Shown here piece by piece: positions 25,761 to 38,811 of a stretch of 64,000 nucleotides of DNA. The stretch covers positions 3,278,714 through 3,342,713 of the forward strand of contig JAQFVV010012506.1 of NCBI GenBank assembly GCA_028023455.1. The letters are read 5' to 3'. The DNA is from Epiperipatus broadwayi (Eukaryota; Onychophora; Udeonychophora; Euonychophora; Peripatidae). Position 1 is the stretch's first letter. Each line of letters starts with the position of its first letter. The notes below the pieces were generated by a model. The model did not search any database and was not told the origin of the DNA. It saw nothing but the letters and a program-made list of their open reading frames with translations. A program made the position numbers and the translations under genes.

Positions 25761-26599
25761 CACTATCATCCCAAACCTTCAGGAAAACAATATTTGTTTA
25801 CCTTTCAAGTTTTCGTTTTAATTCAATATTATTTAAATTAACAATATTTGCTAGCAATAGGCATGGATTGACGTTTGTATCTACATAAGAACCATCTTTA
25901 TTTAACACACAGAAAGATGCAATAAAAAAAATAATGAAAATCATAATAGCTTTTTAAAATAATAATTTAGAATCATCGATATGTTCTTCAAGTTTAGATC
26001 ATTTAACTTAATATATATATAAATATTCTTTTCACACTATGTTGAATATTTATTTGCTTCATTTTCGATTTAAACTATACTCCCTTTTTGGACTACAAGT
26101 AAAAACTCTTTAGATTTATTATTTATAATAGGGATTCTATTATGGCCCCTAAATTTAATATCTTCTTTTATATCTTCATTAATTCTGAGACTTCAATAAA
26201 CATTTATCATGGACTATATAACCCTTAGTATATGAAACTTTTATAAATAAAAAATATAGAAACGACTCTTATCTCATGTGTGAAGAAATATGCATATATA
26301 TATATAAACAAACATAGAGGGAGCCCGGGACTCCAGTTCACACTGTTACAGTCTCCCAGTTTTATTCACCAAAGTTATAGTCTAATTTTGAATTCATAGA
26401 AGAAACATTTACTAAAATGTAAGTGAATACCTGTTTTATTGTTTTTTTCATCTTTACAAAAGATTTTAAATCAGTTTTTATTCAAGAATAATTGAAATTA
26501 CTTATCGTTCCGTTTTATGCAAGCGGCTGCCATTAGAAATAGACAAAAGTTAGGTTAAGTAGTTCTTCGAATCAGTAGAGTAACATAAATCTTTGAAAA

Positions 26600-27425
26600 A
26601 TAGTTTTAAATGAAACCAAATTATTCTAAAAAAAAAATAGAGACACTAGAAATCTTAATATTGATAGAATAAAAAGAGAAAGCATTTGGACATCAAATCT
26701 CATTGAAAATGTTGAAAATAAAAATGTTAACAAAGGTAGTTTTAAGAACTTCATCCTTGCATCAGATATTAATAATGTTAAACAAGTTTCTATGGCTGAA
26801 AACCAGTCAGGAAAGACAGAAAACAGCCTAAGGAACATTATAGATACAAAAATTTAATTATAAAACTAAGGGGGGGAAATCCCAGTATTAAATTGTTCAT
26901 AGGAATAAAGTTACGATATCGTCATGTCAAATCGGAAGTTTCCAAATGCAGGTGAATCAGTGCAGATCAGATAAATTATTTTGAATTTTAATTTGATCTC
27001 AATTTTAGAATTGAACATTATATATTATGACTTAAGTTATCTTCCTGCATAAAAATCAAGTTTCCCCGATGATCACAACAGTAGTTATTAGCCCATTTCC
27101 GGTGCGACTGGGACACCACAAAAAATAATAAAAATTTCAAATCAACACAGAATTACAACAAAATGATTCCTGAGCTAAAAAACAATGATTTAAAGACAAA
27201 ATTAGTGCAAATGATGTTTTGGACCTAAACAGAGACATTGAAGCCACATATGATTCATCGTCTTTTAATTTAACAATTATTGAGATTATTCCAAAGTTTA
27301 ACAACAAACTTTCACATTATACAACTGAATCCTTGATTGCTATAGTAAGACCCAGAATTAAATCCAAAGAAGCAGAATCCAATTAGCATCAACAAATAAG
27401 AATCATAGTGAACCCTGAAAGTCTT
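26600..27425 (+). other. Possible decayed coding sequence, unidentified
   Basis: Broken frames on the plus strand give protein-like stretches, for example KNFILASDINNVKQVSMAEN near 26735-26795 and NNKLSHYTTESLI near 27300-27340. The composition (Lys, Asn, Ile, Ser) is like retroelement coding sequence of the region, but I recognise no catalytic motif. A LINE ORF1 or the linker of an ORF2 is possible. Confidence 0.3.
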
Positions 27426-27439
27426 TATAGTTGGGTGAA

Positions 27440-28480
27440 TTGAACAGGTATTGTGAACATTTGCAGACAAAGGAGGTTGATAATGGTTACAAACAGACTT
27501 TCAGCTCTATTGACCTCAGGGTGCAAGGTGATATGGACAAATAGTGTGTACTCATGGTGTGCAAGTAAATCTGGCTTGATTTCAGATTACAATGAATCAA
27601 CTGTTGCATTAGTGGGCATGGGTCTGCAATCCTCTTCCTTTCCCTGGGTGTGGTGGAGGTGATCATGAGGCACTTGGTTCATTTGTCTGGGCAATCAGTG
27701 ATCATTGCCAAGCCCAGAAATACCTGGCAGATGGGTGAAAGTCACTGCCCTTCATTGAACTTTGCCCCAAAAGGCTGCTGCACCCCCTTGATGGATTTTT
27801 TATTAGGACAATGTTGATTTGAGCTCATTATTATTTTGTTTCCTTAATTAACTTTAAAATTAGAGCATTTGTAAGGTAGTTAATCTACTTTGGGCCACCA
27901 CCAATTTTTGTAACTTTGATGGAGTTTTTGCTGCAATAATTTTGCTGGTACAGGTCTGCACTCCCCTTTTCTTTCTCAGGGATGGTGGTATTCATTAGGG
28001 GCCTGGTTTATTGGTTCAGGCTGTAGACAATTATTGCTGCTACCTGGGAAACCTGCCAGGAGGGTACTTGGTCAAAGTCTCAGTGCTGTTCTTGCTCTGG
28101 TTGACTGCTGTGCTCCCTTGATAGGTTGGTTTTGAGCAGTGCAGATTTGTGCTTGTTACTTGTTGTTTTTCCCCTAGTTGGCTTTCCAATTTTGGAAGAT
28201 AAACTGAATGTGGTCCCAGCACATTTGGACTGTTAATTGGAAGACAGAGGTACCTAGAAGGTCTTGACATGGCTCAGCTGTGAGTCGAGAGTTTATTGTT
28301 TAATGGACTTGGGCCTTGGATCTCGCTGCCTGTTGTGGTGGTTGGTGCAATGCTGGACTTGTCCACCTATTCAGCTGAAGCATTTGGGTCTTTGCTTTGG
28401 GGCCCCAGGGGTTGAATCATTGGGTGATGGATAACTTCTCAGCAGCTGAGCCATGTAGATCCATGTACAGACCCATATAC
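27440..28480. repeat. GC-richer block with two diverged ~350-bp units
   Basis: This block stands out from its AT-rich surroundings. Two related units run from about 27600 and about 27950. Shared order of marks: GGTCTGCA then TTTCTTTC/CTTTCCCTGGG, GGTGGT/GTGGAGG, GGCCTGG/GGCACTTGG with TTCAT/TTCAGG, CTGGGAAACCTGCCAGGAGG versus CCAGAAATACCTGGCAGATG, and a final CCCTTGAT(A/G)G. No open frame in it has a recognisable domain. A third, weaker unit may lie downstream to 28480. Family unknown. Confidence 0.5.
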
Positions 28481-28484
28481 AGAT

Positions 28485-30285
28485 ACACATTAATCAAAAT
28501 TATGGCAACCCTTTTATGGATATAATTGTTATCAAGCATATGTACTTTATATAAATCTCGTCAATAATTGTTTTACCTTGTAACATTGAACACTTTGTGC
28601 TCCTTAACGGGTAAGTGTACCCGAAAATTTTTGTAATCTTTTAACTAATAAAGGTTACTTTTGAAAGTATATAACACAAACTATAAAATATCTGTAGCAT
28701 GATCTATTTTTATAAACATATCTAATGATGAATCTATGAATTAAATTCTGAAGAGAAATATTAAATAATGATAAAATTGTGAACACAAATATAATACATT
28801 ATGTGTGTATTTATAAATAATTTCTAAGAGAACAAACAACAATCAATTTAATTTCCAGCCTATATTGTGTACAACTGATATGTATAACAGGTGTGTACAA
28901 TGCATTTAAATTAAAACAACAAGTGTTTTAATGATAAATAATATCTAATATATAATCATTTTTTAATAAATTGAAATTTGAAATCAGTTTATTTATATAT
29001 CGTACATATATAAAACTTAAGAATTAATGAACAACAGAAAATTTTTAATAATAAGTGACCTCTAGCATTTTACTATTAATACTGATAAACTAAAGATTAA
29101 AAACAATTTACTTATATTATGTGCGAATATATTGCATGGGAATCAAAATAAAATAGAAAATTTTAATACTCAACGAAACTTAAAATGTTAATTAAAATTA
29201 GTTTACGTATAAATAAATAGTTAAATTTAAAAATCAATTATGCAAAAAAAAAAAATATCACTACTAAAAATGACCAAATTAATGACCATTTAATTTCCTT
29301 TGTTTTCTTTTCATTTTAATGTTCAGCAACTATTTAATGCGTCTTTATCCTTTCCAGCGTGGGTTAAGATAACATGTAAAATAGTTTAAAATGACAAAAG
29401 CTGAATTCATGAGTCTTCTTTTTTTTTTTTATAAAGGATTAACTCGTAGCATTTTTTAAAATCTGGTTAGGTTATAATAAAGCAGTTAAAATGATAGACC
29501 GATTTTGAATATTTAGCTAATGCTTGTACTGGCTTGCTATATGTGAATAGCTTATTCATTACGTTTGTTCTCTACTCCAAATGTCTGCTCATCAATAATT
29601 TGCTTATTTTCACTAGATCTTGATCATGAAATAGGGCAAGATGGAGGGTTTAAAACCTGGACCATAAATTTATCATTTAGCCTGCCATTTTTAATGATAT
29701 ATCAAGTCCAATAAATATTGTAGTTACGCAAAGAAAATTGTAGAGGAGACAACAGAAAAGTTTTGCTTGCTTTATATATATATATATATGTCTATTGCTT
29801 AGCTCAATCTTTCAAACACTGGTGATATCAATATCTTTATTACAACAATTGTCAATTTTTAAATATTAAAATTAAAAAAATTACATATAAAATTAGCTTT
29901 ACAATTTACAAAACAAAATAAATAAACAACAATACAATTACATCGCAAACAATTTCTAAAAATAAAAATATGATCTAAACACATTTAATAATTTTATTTG
30001 CCAATATTGTACTCATTGATATTACAAAAAGGCAAATGCTTTAAACACAAAACAGTATCTTGGTAAAATCTATATACACATACATATAAATATTTGTATA
30101 TCACAACTGCCATTTAAATCCCACAATCATAAATAAATGCATATATCAATAAAAAAATTGAAATAAATAACAAGGGCAACTAACAACAATACTATCTATA
30201 TAAACTCCCATATCAAAACCAAATCAATTTTTTTTTTTAAACAATAATGACACTTTGATGGAAAGGATGGATCTTTCCAACTTTT

Positions 30286-30344
<59 letters not shown>

Positions 30345-30920
30345 TTGAATACTCAAAACCTACAGATAGGTAATATTTATCAGTGATGAAGGTTTATATC
30401 ATACTTCAATCATATTCTTTTATGATTAGTGCACTATTTATTCATCTGACTAATCCATGTTAATTAAACTTTAATGCAACAACTAAGAATATCTAGATAG
30501 TCATTTACCAAAAAAATAATGCATGACTAATTATGTTATATATAATATAGATATCTAAATTTTTCTACTCATGCTTAAAAAAATCTGCTATCTGAAAAAA
30601 ATCTACAATTTCTGTTCTGAATTTGAATCTCAAATCATGAGCATTATGAATTTCAGTTTTTAAAAGTCAGAAATTGTAGATTATTTATTTTAAAAAGTTT
30701 AGATACTGTATAGATTATAGACAATTTATTTGATAGCAATATACATATGGTTTTAAAACATAAAAATTTATTAATTTTTATTTTACATTTTAATTGGTGA
30801 GAATAAATCATTAAAAAAATATATATTTGCTTAATGGGTTTTTTTGTTTACTTTACATACATTTTTAACATGTTTATATCTAATTACAGTTTAAAATCAT
30901 ATTAATATTTAAAAATAGTT
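28485..30920. other. AT-rich non-coding stretch, downstream of the Cys-rich exon
   Basis: No coding domain recognised. A (TA)n array fills 30289-30338 and a shorter one lies near 29775-29789. Because the exon at 30927-31183 is on the minus strand, the right end of this stretch is probably its 3' untranslated region. Several AATAAA signals exist on the minus strand, including one overlapping the stop codon (30923-30928), but such hexamers are expected often by chance here. Confidence 0.45.
30289..30338. repeat. (TA)n microsatellite
   Basis: About 25 uninterrupted TA dinucleotides. Confidence 0.97.
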
Positions 30921-30926
30921 GATTTA

Positions 30927-31183
30927 TTAATGGTACTTTGCATATTTAAATAAGTTATGACAAAATGTCACGGTTGCATCATCTGATTGAAAATTGGCAC
31001 AGCTTTTCCGTGTTTCCATAAGTGCTTGACAACAAGCATATTCAGGTGCATACCACGTTAGATGTTGGCATATAGAACATGAAATTAAGTCTCGTAATTT
31101 TTCACAATCTGTTAGTGTCGTCTTTACACTTGATAGACAGTTTGATATTGCATCTTTTCTGATTCTTGTATAATCTCCCTGAG
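30927..31183 (-). CDS. Terminal coding exon of a Cys-rich, probably secreted protein
   Basis: This is the one stretch that reads like a host exon. On the minus strand a long pyrimidine tract (CTTTCTTTC then T9) ends in TTTAG at 31184-31188, a good 3' splice acceptor. The frame that follows is open to TAA at 30927. The ~85 residues hold eight cysteines: NCLSS, TDCEK, ISCSIC, YACCQ, KSCAN and TFCHN. The even number suggests disulfides and an extracellular or secretory fate. The exon is less AT-biased than its flanks. No signal peptide is expected in this 3' exon, and the upstream exons were not found in the window. I do not recognise the family. A small secreted peptide precursor or Cys-rich extracellular domain is possible. 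A second AG five bases further in (CTCAG) could be the real junction. Confidence 0.6.
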
Positions 31184-31189
31184 CTAAAA

Positions 31190-33040
31190 AAAAGAAAGAA
31201 AGAACCTGTTCAGTCAATATTATCTATTTTTTTATTTATTTTATCTATTTATTTTTCTATCTATCTGTCATCTGGCTACATGTCTGACTATTTGTCAATC
31301 ACTCTATCAATTATTTATTTATTTATCCATCATATATACATCAATATTATAAAAACTGAAAAGTCCATTAGAATTTTGTAAAAAAAAAATTCTAAAGAAA
31401 TATAATTAAGTTTAAATATGTTTTTCTTTTTCTGTCATAGTGTTAATTCAATAAAGAATTGAAATGAAACTAAACATCTAAATCATAAATAAAAAATAAA
31501 CTTTATCCTTTATAGTTATATGATGTATAGATTCCATCAGATCGAATCTATTTGTTTTATTTTTCAATATATTTATTTAAATATTCATTTCATTCTGTTA
31601 CCTATATGAATGTAGAGTTGCAGTAAAACAAAAACTTTCTTATTTAAATGTTTTTCAAACTTGACACTTAAGATATAAAACTGACAGAAAGAAGATTTTT
31701 CTAAATCTTTTTAAATTATATCTTGTGCATTTCATTTATTTGTTATTGTGTTTTCATAGAATTTAAACTTAAATACCAGTAAAAAATCTGAATTAGCTTT
31801 GTTTTTTTTTCCCCACGTGATTTCTATTTACTTTCCCAGATCATATGATATTTATCAGAACTGTAAATATGGTGGACATTATTAATTATCATCATTTTCG
31901 TTATTGTTTCTGCTAACTGGTTAGTGGTCTTTAATTAAAGTCATATCTTTTTTTGATTCTTATTAAAATAAATCACCAATAGTCAGAACAATCTGTTAAA
32001 ATATTTGAAATATCTTAATAAACTGCCATATGTTTCCGACTCAATAACTTTAATACCATCACTAAAGTGCGTCTGCGCGGAGACGTTTAACATAAAAAAG
32101 AGGTTTGGATCAATATCCAGTGGAAATTTATATCTGCAAGCCTAGATTTATTTATTCCATATTTCCTTTATTTATTTAAATTTGTAAAATATTGTTTTAA
32201 TTTTATTCCCAAATTAAATAATGTTTTCTTTATTTAATACCTTATTTTACAATCAAATTCTTATGCTTCTCAATAAATCTGCCATAACATCTTTATTTCA
32301 CTCCTGCATTAGACTAGATATTTGCATTTATTACAAGTTGCTTAGTTACAAATTATTGTTTGATTTATTTTTCTTTCATATCATATTTAGAAAATTTTTG
32401 AATTTTATTGGCAAAAGTTTGTATTACCTTTTTTCTTCCTTTAAAATGATTGCCACTTCAAAGATATAATAATTGTACTGGTTGCTTTGTTTTTTAACTT
32501 TTTTCTATCATATAATTTCTGGTATATCTCTTTCAGTATTCATGATGTCATCTCGTTTTTTATTTATGAGTTTATCTTTTTTTCTTATTTCTAAAACAAT
32601 TTTTTTAAAGGCTAAGTTGTTTTATAATACATTTGAAACTTTTATTAACTTCTATAGATTGCTTTGCCAATTAACAGATATATTTTTTATATCATTATTT
32701 ACTTATTTTATACAATTTTACAGAACGTCAGATATTCAATTCTTCTTAATGTATCATTTTTAAATATTTTCATACCCACTTTTCTTTATACATTGTCTTG
32801 TCTCCGTTAAAATTTACTTATGAATTATTTTTTTTATATATATAACAGCTGTTTTTGCTGCAGTTTTTATTCGATTGACAGTTATCTTCTTGCTGATTTC
32901 AGTTAAGATTGAACTATCTTTAGTACGATTACAAGAGTTAATCTATATCCAATAGAGGATTTCTGAAGATTAGGAATGTCAATCATTAATACTGTATTTT
33001 AATAGTTTTCATTTCTAGCTTTGCATTAACATATATCACA
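31190..33040. other. Probable intron or intergenic AT-rich DNA
   Basis: If the exon at 30927-31183 is real, this is at least partly its upstream intron. Contains TTTA/TCTA-rich simple sequence at 31225-31330. Open frames at 32221-32469 and 32473-32763 (plus) are Phe/Leu/Ile-rich and look like low-complexity AT sequence. No exon could be supported. Confidence 0.4.
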
Positions 33041-33048
33041 TGTTGTTT

Positions 33049-33476
33049 CTATGCTGAATCTATAAAAAACTTTATTTTGAAATCTACATTTTCTGTTACT
33101 CTATATTTAATCCAATTTTGATGCACTTTCATTTGGATGTTTCCATGTTCATTTACATTCAGCATTTTTCTTGAAGAAAAAATGTATGATATAAAATTCT
33201 TTCTGTAAATTTTACAAAATCCTTTTTCATTTCTGTCATTATAATCATATTCACCCACAATACTTTTAGTTACCAATCTTTGTGCAAATCCAGCATTAAA
33301 ATCTTTCTGACAATTTCAAAATGTTGTTTGGTCTGATCAAAGATATTTTGTACATTTAAATAAAAATGAATTTGTTCATCACAATGAGGATTTACTGAGG
33401 AATAAATTTGAATTATCTGATTTTTGGTAACTTTCTTTAAGTGATTAATCTTGACACTCAGTTGTTCTTCCATTTT
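33049..33476 (-). pseudogene. Unidentified coding-like remnant, two overlapping frames
   Basis: Two minus-strand frames, 33270-33473 and 33049-33276, overlap by a few bases and read as one protein-like segment broken by a frameshift. The upper one starts MEEQLSVKINHLKKVTKNQ and contains HCDEQIHFYLNVQNIF. The lower one contains EYDYNDRNEKGFCKIYRKN and KVHQNWIKYRVTEN. The charged/hydrophobic pattern is more protein-like than the average AT-rich frame here. I recognise no family. It may be a host exon pair, a gag-like relic or chance. Confidence 0.3.
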
Positions 33477-33479
33477 TTA

Positions 33480-34555
33480 TTAGTAATGAATCTCTCAGTA
33501 TTTGTGTTTCTAATATTTATGTTTTGTAGTAAAGTACATTTTCACTTTCTAAACAGTTGCTTTTTAATTTCACAAAGTATAACAATATCCACTTAGTAGT
33601 GCGACCAATTCATGTGATCTTCCTTCACTAAAAAGTTCAGTAAAACAAAATTCTTAAAATTAAACTTTTTGCTTTAAATAATGTAATTTTTTTTAAAATT
33701 TAAACATTTACAGATGTATTAAATAATTTTTTATATTTGCTTTTTATGGAATTATTGTTTAATATCACAAAGAGCAGTTATCTTTACCCTTTTCTAGAAA
33801 CATCTATTATAAGTTTGAGTAGTCAATGGATGGGTAATAAATGATAAAATGCTATACACATATTTTTATTTAAATGACCCATATTTTTGCCATTACAAAG
33901 TACTGTATTATTTAAAAAATTGTAAAATCATTTTTAAAAAATGACCCCTATGTAATAAAGAGGGACATCTTATTCATAAAAAAACCATGGATAGTGTGTT
34001 TGTATATAAATTACTGTTCATTTAGATCTGCATAGTGCATATTGTAAAAAAAAGTCTAAAATATTTATTACAAAATGCAAACACAGAATGCATTCGCTAC
34101 AATTTTTTTTTTTTAATATGCTAGGATTTTTATTTTTTCTAAATTAACTGCATGATTAGGTTGTGGTAATGAGCGGTTCTATAAATTGTCTATCTTTACA
34201 TTATTGATAAATAACAAGTCTTTATGGTTACAAGAGTCCAGTTAGTGAGATATTATTAAACATTGGTTTTTTTAATTTTAAATGTCACATAAATAATATA
34301 AGGCTATGGATCTTTAAAAAATAAAACTTCAGTATGGGTTTTTTTTTTCAGTCCAATAATTAACAATTTTGTGAAAAAACACACAAAAAAAATTGTTATG
34401 AAAAGCTTACTCTCCCTTTGCTGGTTCTTCTTTTTTTTTTTTTTGTATGTTTGCATATTTGAAATCAAACTTTTTTTTTTGTATGTTTGCATATTTGAAA
34501 TCAAACTTTTTTTTTTTAGTGATATTGAATTTTTTTTAAACCTTTTCAGGCACAT
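33480..34555. other. AT-rich non-coding stretch with T-rich duplication
   Basis: A ~36-bp segment (TTTGTATGTTTGCATATTTG with flanking T-run and GAAATCAAAC) is duplicated in tandem around 34440-34515. This creates the repeated frames seen on both strands; they are not genes. Confidence 0.55.
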
Positions 34556-34559
34556 ACCT

Positions 34560-35215
34560 TTTTAACTGGAATCATAGCAGTAATTAATACCATCAAACTC
34601 CACATCACATCTTCTACCTATAGATCAAAGAATTACCATAACCTTCACAATGCACTAAGTTCAAAAATTAAATACTATTTTGCTGACACTTTGGATAAAG
34701 ATGCTGATAACAAATTAATGATAACATTGAAGAGATTTTGCAACAACACATGAAAAAATAAATTAGAGAAATTAGTGCAATTGGTTGAAGAAAGGGAAAA
34801 CAATGAAGTAGAAAATCAACAAGTCTGTAAAGAAAAATCTGGACATCAAAAAACTGAAGAAACTGATTTTATATTACAAAGCCATGAACAGCATTTTTCA
34901 AGAATTTGATCCTGAAATGTTCTATAAATCTAAAAATGCCTTAAATTAATGAATAAGATCTTATAATATGTTGTACTAACAGAAAATTTAAGAAGTAAAT
35001 CAATCATTCATTTTAACATTTTTCTCTAGAGATCCACAGCCATTAACACCTGGTGTGCCTCCTCCATAAACACCAAATCATCAAAGAATTTTAAAGATAA
35101 TGATAGATTCTTAGAATGAACAACTGACGATTCAGAAAAATGGATGATGATGAATACAGAATAGATAGATTATAAGAAAGAGCAATTTCAACCTAAATGG
35201 TTTTTTTTCTTTTTA
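34560..35215 (+). other. Possible decayed retroelement coding sequence, unidentified
   Basis: Plus-strand frames with stops give protein-like stretches such as NYHNLHNALSSKIKYYF near 34625-34680 and KLEKLVQLVEERENNEVEN near 34760-34820. A lysine/glutamate-rich helical segment like this is common N-terminal to retroelement RT domains, but no RT motif follows. Identification is not possible from what is visible. Confidence 0.3.
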
Positions 35216-35730
35216 CATAGATTTAAGTTACATTATTTTATCTAGATACTAATTTTAAGTGCATACCTTCATAATACACACTTAGCACAGTTTGCACATG
35301 CATGTATTGTACACCAGGGTTTTTCTAAAATTACTATATGTACTAGGTTAATATGTTTATTAATATATTTATGGTATAATATTCATCCCTGGACCAAGCT
35401 AAATTTTTCCTCATAAAAAACTATTATAATTCCTTGCTATTTTTTTGCTTTACGATGAGTTTGGGGAACCAATTGTTTTCGCAATTGAGTCTAATTGGGT
35501 ATAATATTTATAACTGTAAGAAATACATTTAAATTTCAAAATAATTTAATTTGTTAAATTATATATTAATAAACCTTTGAATACATGTAGTATGATAAGT
35601 TTTATGACAAAAAAATAATTTGAGGCAATAGAGTATTCCATCAAGCATTGTCACTTGGTCATCGTCATTATAGATTAGCATTGTTTACAGACCTATTAGT
35701 GCTTGTTATTTTCCAATCTCGACTTTATAA

Positions 35731-36093
35731 CTCTCAGTGCCATCTTATATTGCTGACCCACCTGGTCACACACATGTTGAAAACATAAATAATCACAAAT
35801 AAACATATTTTGTGCTAAACTAGCACTCATCATTTGGTCCAGATTACCATCTCCACACATATATACAATCAGTACTCAGCTTTATATTAAGATAGCCAAT
35901 CCTCATACTTTAATAGACAGGCTTCAAACTACTCCAACCCGCAACACTTCAGCCTTCCATTTTATGTGTGGAGATGGTAATCTGGAGCAACTGATGAGTA
36001 CTGGTTTAGCACAAAATACGTATTATTGGTGATTATTTATCTTTTCAACATGTGTGTGATCAGGTGGTCAGCAATATAAGATGACACTGAGAG
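35731..36093. repeat. Palindromic dispersed repeat, about 129-bp arms
   Basis: Left arm 35731-35859 and right arm 35965-36093 are inverse copies. They share ATCTTATATTGCTGACC, CACACACATGTTGAAAA and ATTACCATCTCCACAC read on one strand, with about 10% mismatch. The loop is about 105 bp. The right arm extends to 36130 with GAGTTCAAATCCCGC, a B-box-like block that also ends the related single copy at 6068-6165. So one dispersed repeat exists here as a head-to-head pair. Confidence 0.85.
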
Positions 36094-36147
36094 TTGTGGG
36101 TCGTGTAAAAATCTGAGTTCAAATCCCGCATATATTACAATTTTGAT

Positions 36148-36220
36148 TCATTAAGATGCCGGACTATGGCGTAGTGATAGTATGAAGGATTTGGCTCTTT
36201 AATGTTCGAACGATTTTCCC
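36148..36220 (+). repeat. tRNA-like SINE head, degraded
   Basis: The segment GCCGGACTATGGCGTAGTGA, continuing to a TGTTCGAACGA block about 35 bp on, has A-box-like (TGGCGTAGTGATAG) and B-box-like (TGTTCGAAC) spacing. There is no matching acceptor stem, so it is not a functional tRNA. A separate SINE family from that at 7116 is possible. Confidence 0.4.
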
Positions 36221-36229
36221 AATATTTAT

Positions 36230-38800
36230 TTACTTTTATTTATCATTAAAATATATTCTTTTTATCTAAATATAAAAATCATCTGTAATAAGTATTTAAA
36301 GTTCTATATAAATCTTGACTATATTTTTTTATCTAGTTTATTTTCATTTAGTTTTAAATTTAACTCGGATATATTAATTAATCTAAATCGTGATTTATAA
36401 GTCAGAATATTTTTTTCTTTTTCTTAAGGGAAAAAAAATTATTAAATGACATTTTTTATTTACAAAAATAACTAACTGCGTAAATTGTTGTTAAGTAATA
36501 CTATACTTATAATCGTATGATCTAAATAACCGAATGAAAGTAGTGCAGTTCAAGGATAGTTGAAAGAACAGTAACTGCAGCTGGTTGGAAACAAATAACT
36601 GTTTTTATAACATATGAATGTATAAATGCGTGAACCTAAACTAAAAATATCAGACATTGAACTATTATGTTGTTAAAGAATAAAAATTGTTTTATAAATA
36701 TTGCCCATTAATGTAATTAAATAAAATGAAAGAAGTTTTTTTTTTTTAAAAAAAAAGCATTTAAGTTTTAAAACCATTTATAATATGGCAGAGTTTATAT
36801 TTATTTTGCATTTGCTAAATGCAATCATCCATGCACATAGCATACATACACACAGTGTATTCTAATAAAAAGATGACTGTTTCTTTTTTTAAACTGCAGT
36901 CCATTTCTAAATCAACACATGTGTTATATAGTGACTTATTTTAGTTATTCACCATAAAAATTTTAAGGTACCAGCTTGTCTGGATCATAAGTTGTAATGG
37001 AAACTTGGCAATATGTGCCCATATCTTCTACGCTTTCTGTCATCACAGAAATCTGGAAAACCACATGATCACGTTTTCGTGATTCATGGCTTCACTATCA
37101 TGTACAGTTTGAATCATTTCACAAGTTTTGATAACAGTTTTTCTCAATTTAAAATAAAATTTAATACTAGTATGTTGATTCATTGACCGTAATTTAAAGT
37201 GGTTTAAAGTACAAACTAACATTGTCATATTTGATGTCCTAATTTATGGTGGCGTCTTGCTAGCATTTTAAAATTTTTGTGATAAATAGCTAAACTCTGT
37301 TACTATTTAACACAAATGTTTTAATTCAAAAATAGTACTGGAAGAATCTTGATGGAAAACTAGTGACCTTTTCATTGGAACAATATATATAATAACTAAT
37401 TAAGATTGACATGCTATGAAAATCTAAGTTCAATTCAAAGTATTTTTTATATTTATTACATAATATGCACCAATAAATGCTGATGTTAAATTTTGATTAT
37501 TGTTTAAGTTTAGAGCTGAGGAATAGTGGAATAATCTTCAAACGTGAAAGTAAAGGTAAGAATCATCACAAAACAGAGTTTGGCTAAGAATACCTCATTT
37601 TGTCTACTAAGCCTTCTGCTTTTTATTTCTTTTTTGTTTTACAATAAGTTGCATTACAATCACTTAGTTATCACTTAGATAGATATAAAAACATGTGTTA
37701 TGAACTTCTTATGCCTTCAGACATTCTCATTACACTAATTGTGATAATGGAATTTTATGTTACTGCTATCATATATCCATTTTTTAAATTACATTTACAA
37801 CGGCTCAAATTGTTTTTTTATAAGCAGATATGCTGGGTAGATAGCTAAAAAAGCATGCTTTTCTATTTAGTGCTCATTGCATTCTAGTAAGGTATGCATA
37901 TTGCTCTTGCTTTTAAAAAAACATGTCTGTCTGTTATTTCAAAATGGCACATTCTATTTTTGATATAATGCTATTTCTACCTAAAAGATAATGTAATAGA
38001 AATCTAGTGACCCTGAAATTTTTTTCTTAATCATAGATATATTTATCACATTCATGTACAAATAAATAGTATATGCAGAGCTGATATTAATCATATTCAT
38101 ATATAAATGAATGATTTATATTGTATTGAAGTGATATTTGGACCTCCTATTAATACAAAATGATATCATTAAAAATTCTCTTAAGAATGTGCATATGAAA
38201 TTCAAAAAATATTATGATAAGATCATAAAATCAAGTTCCTCAACTTGTTAAATACAATACTATAGATTCTACTATCTTAAATCGAGATAATGAATATTGA
38301 AGACTTTCTAAAAACTATTTTAAAAAATAAACTTAATTATGGTTTTCTAGAAAAGCAGATATGCTTCATTGCTGTATATATTATTTTAGATGCACTCTAA
38401 ACAATTGCAAGATTAATATTTCCATTAAAAAAATACAGCTGAGGATATAATAAATTGGAGAAATGCAATTAGATAAGGCATTGATGTCTTTTAAAAAGGA
38501 ATGGTTACTACAGACAAAATTAAAGTATAAAGCATATCAAATAACTATAACAATGGACCAGCAAGTTGTATAATCATCATAAAAGTCATCTCTAATGAAT
38601 TATTATCATTGTTGATATCTTTTCTCCTTGGAATTGGAAGGCCATATTCATTTGAAGTGAATTTGTGATTAGGTTACAGATGATGTACATAAATAATCAA
38701 ATGATATTGATTTATTGTTGCCCATTTAGTACATATTCTTAATCAATATTAATACTTCCACAAACTATTAATTATAAAATATTCAAAATTATATTTACAA
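36230..38800. other. AT-rich non-coding stretch, no gene seen
   Basis: No domain-bearing frame, RNA gene or recognised repeat. Homopolymer runs occur near 36736-36758. Confidence 0.5.
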
Positions 38801-38811
38801 AAATATATTTT

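Noticed and set aside
34304-34565. Two overlapping Phe/Lys-rich frames on opposite strands
   Set aside because: Both come from a tandemly duplicated T-rich segment; low complexity.
36148-36220. A functional tRNA gene
   Set aside because: Only A- and B-box-like blocks are present; acceptor and anticodon stems do not pair.
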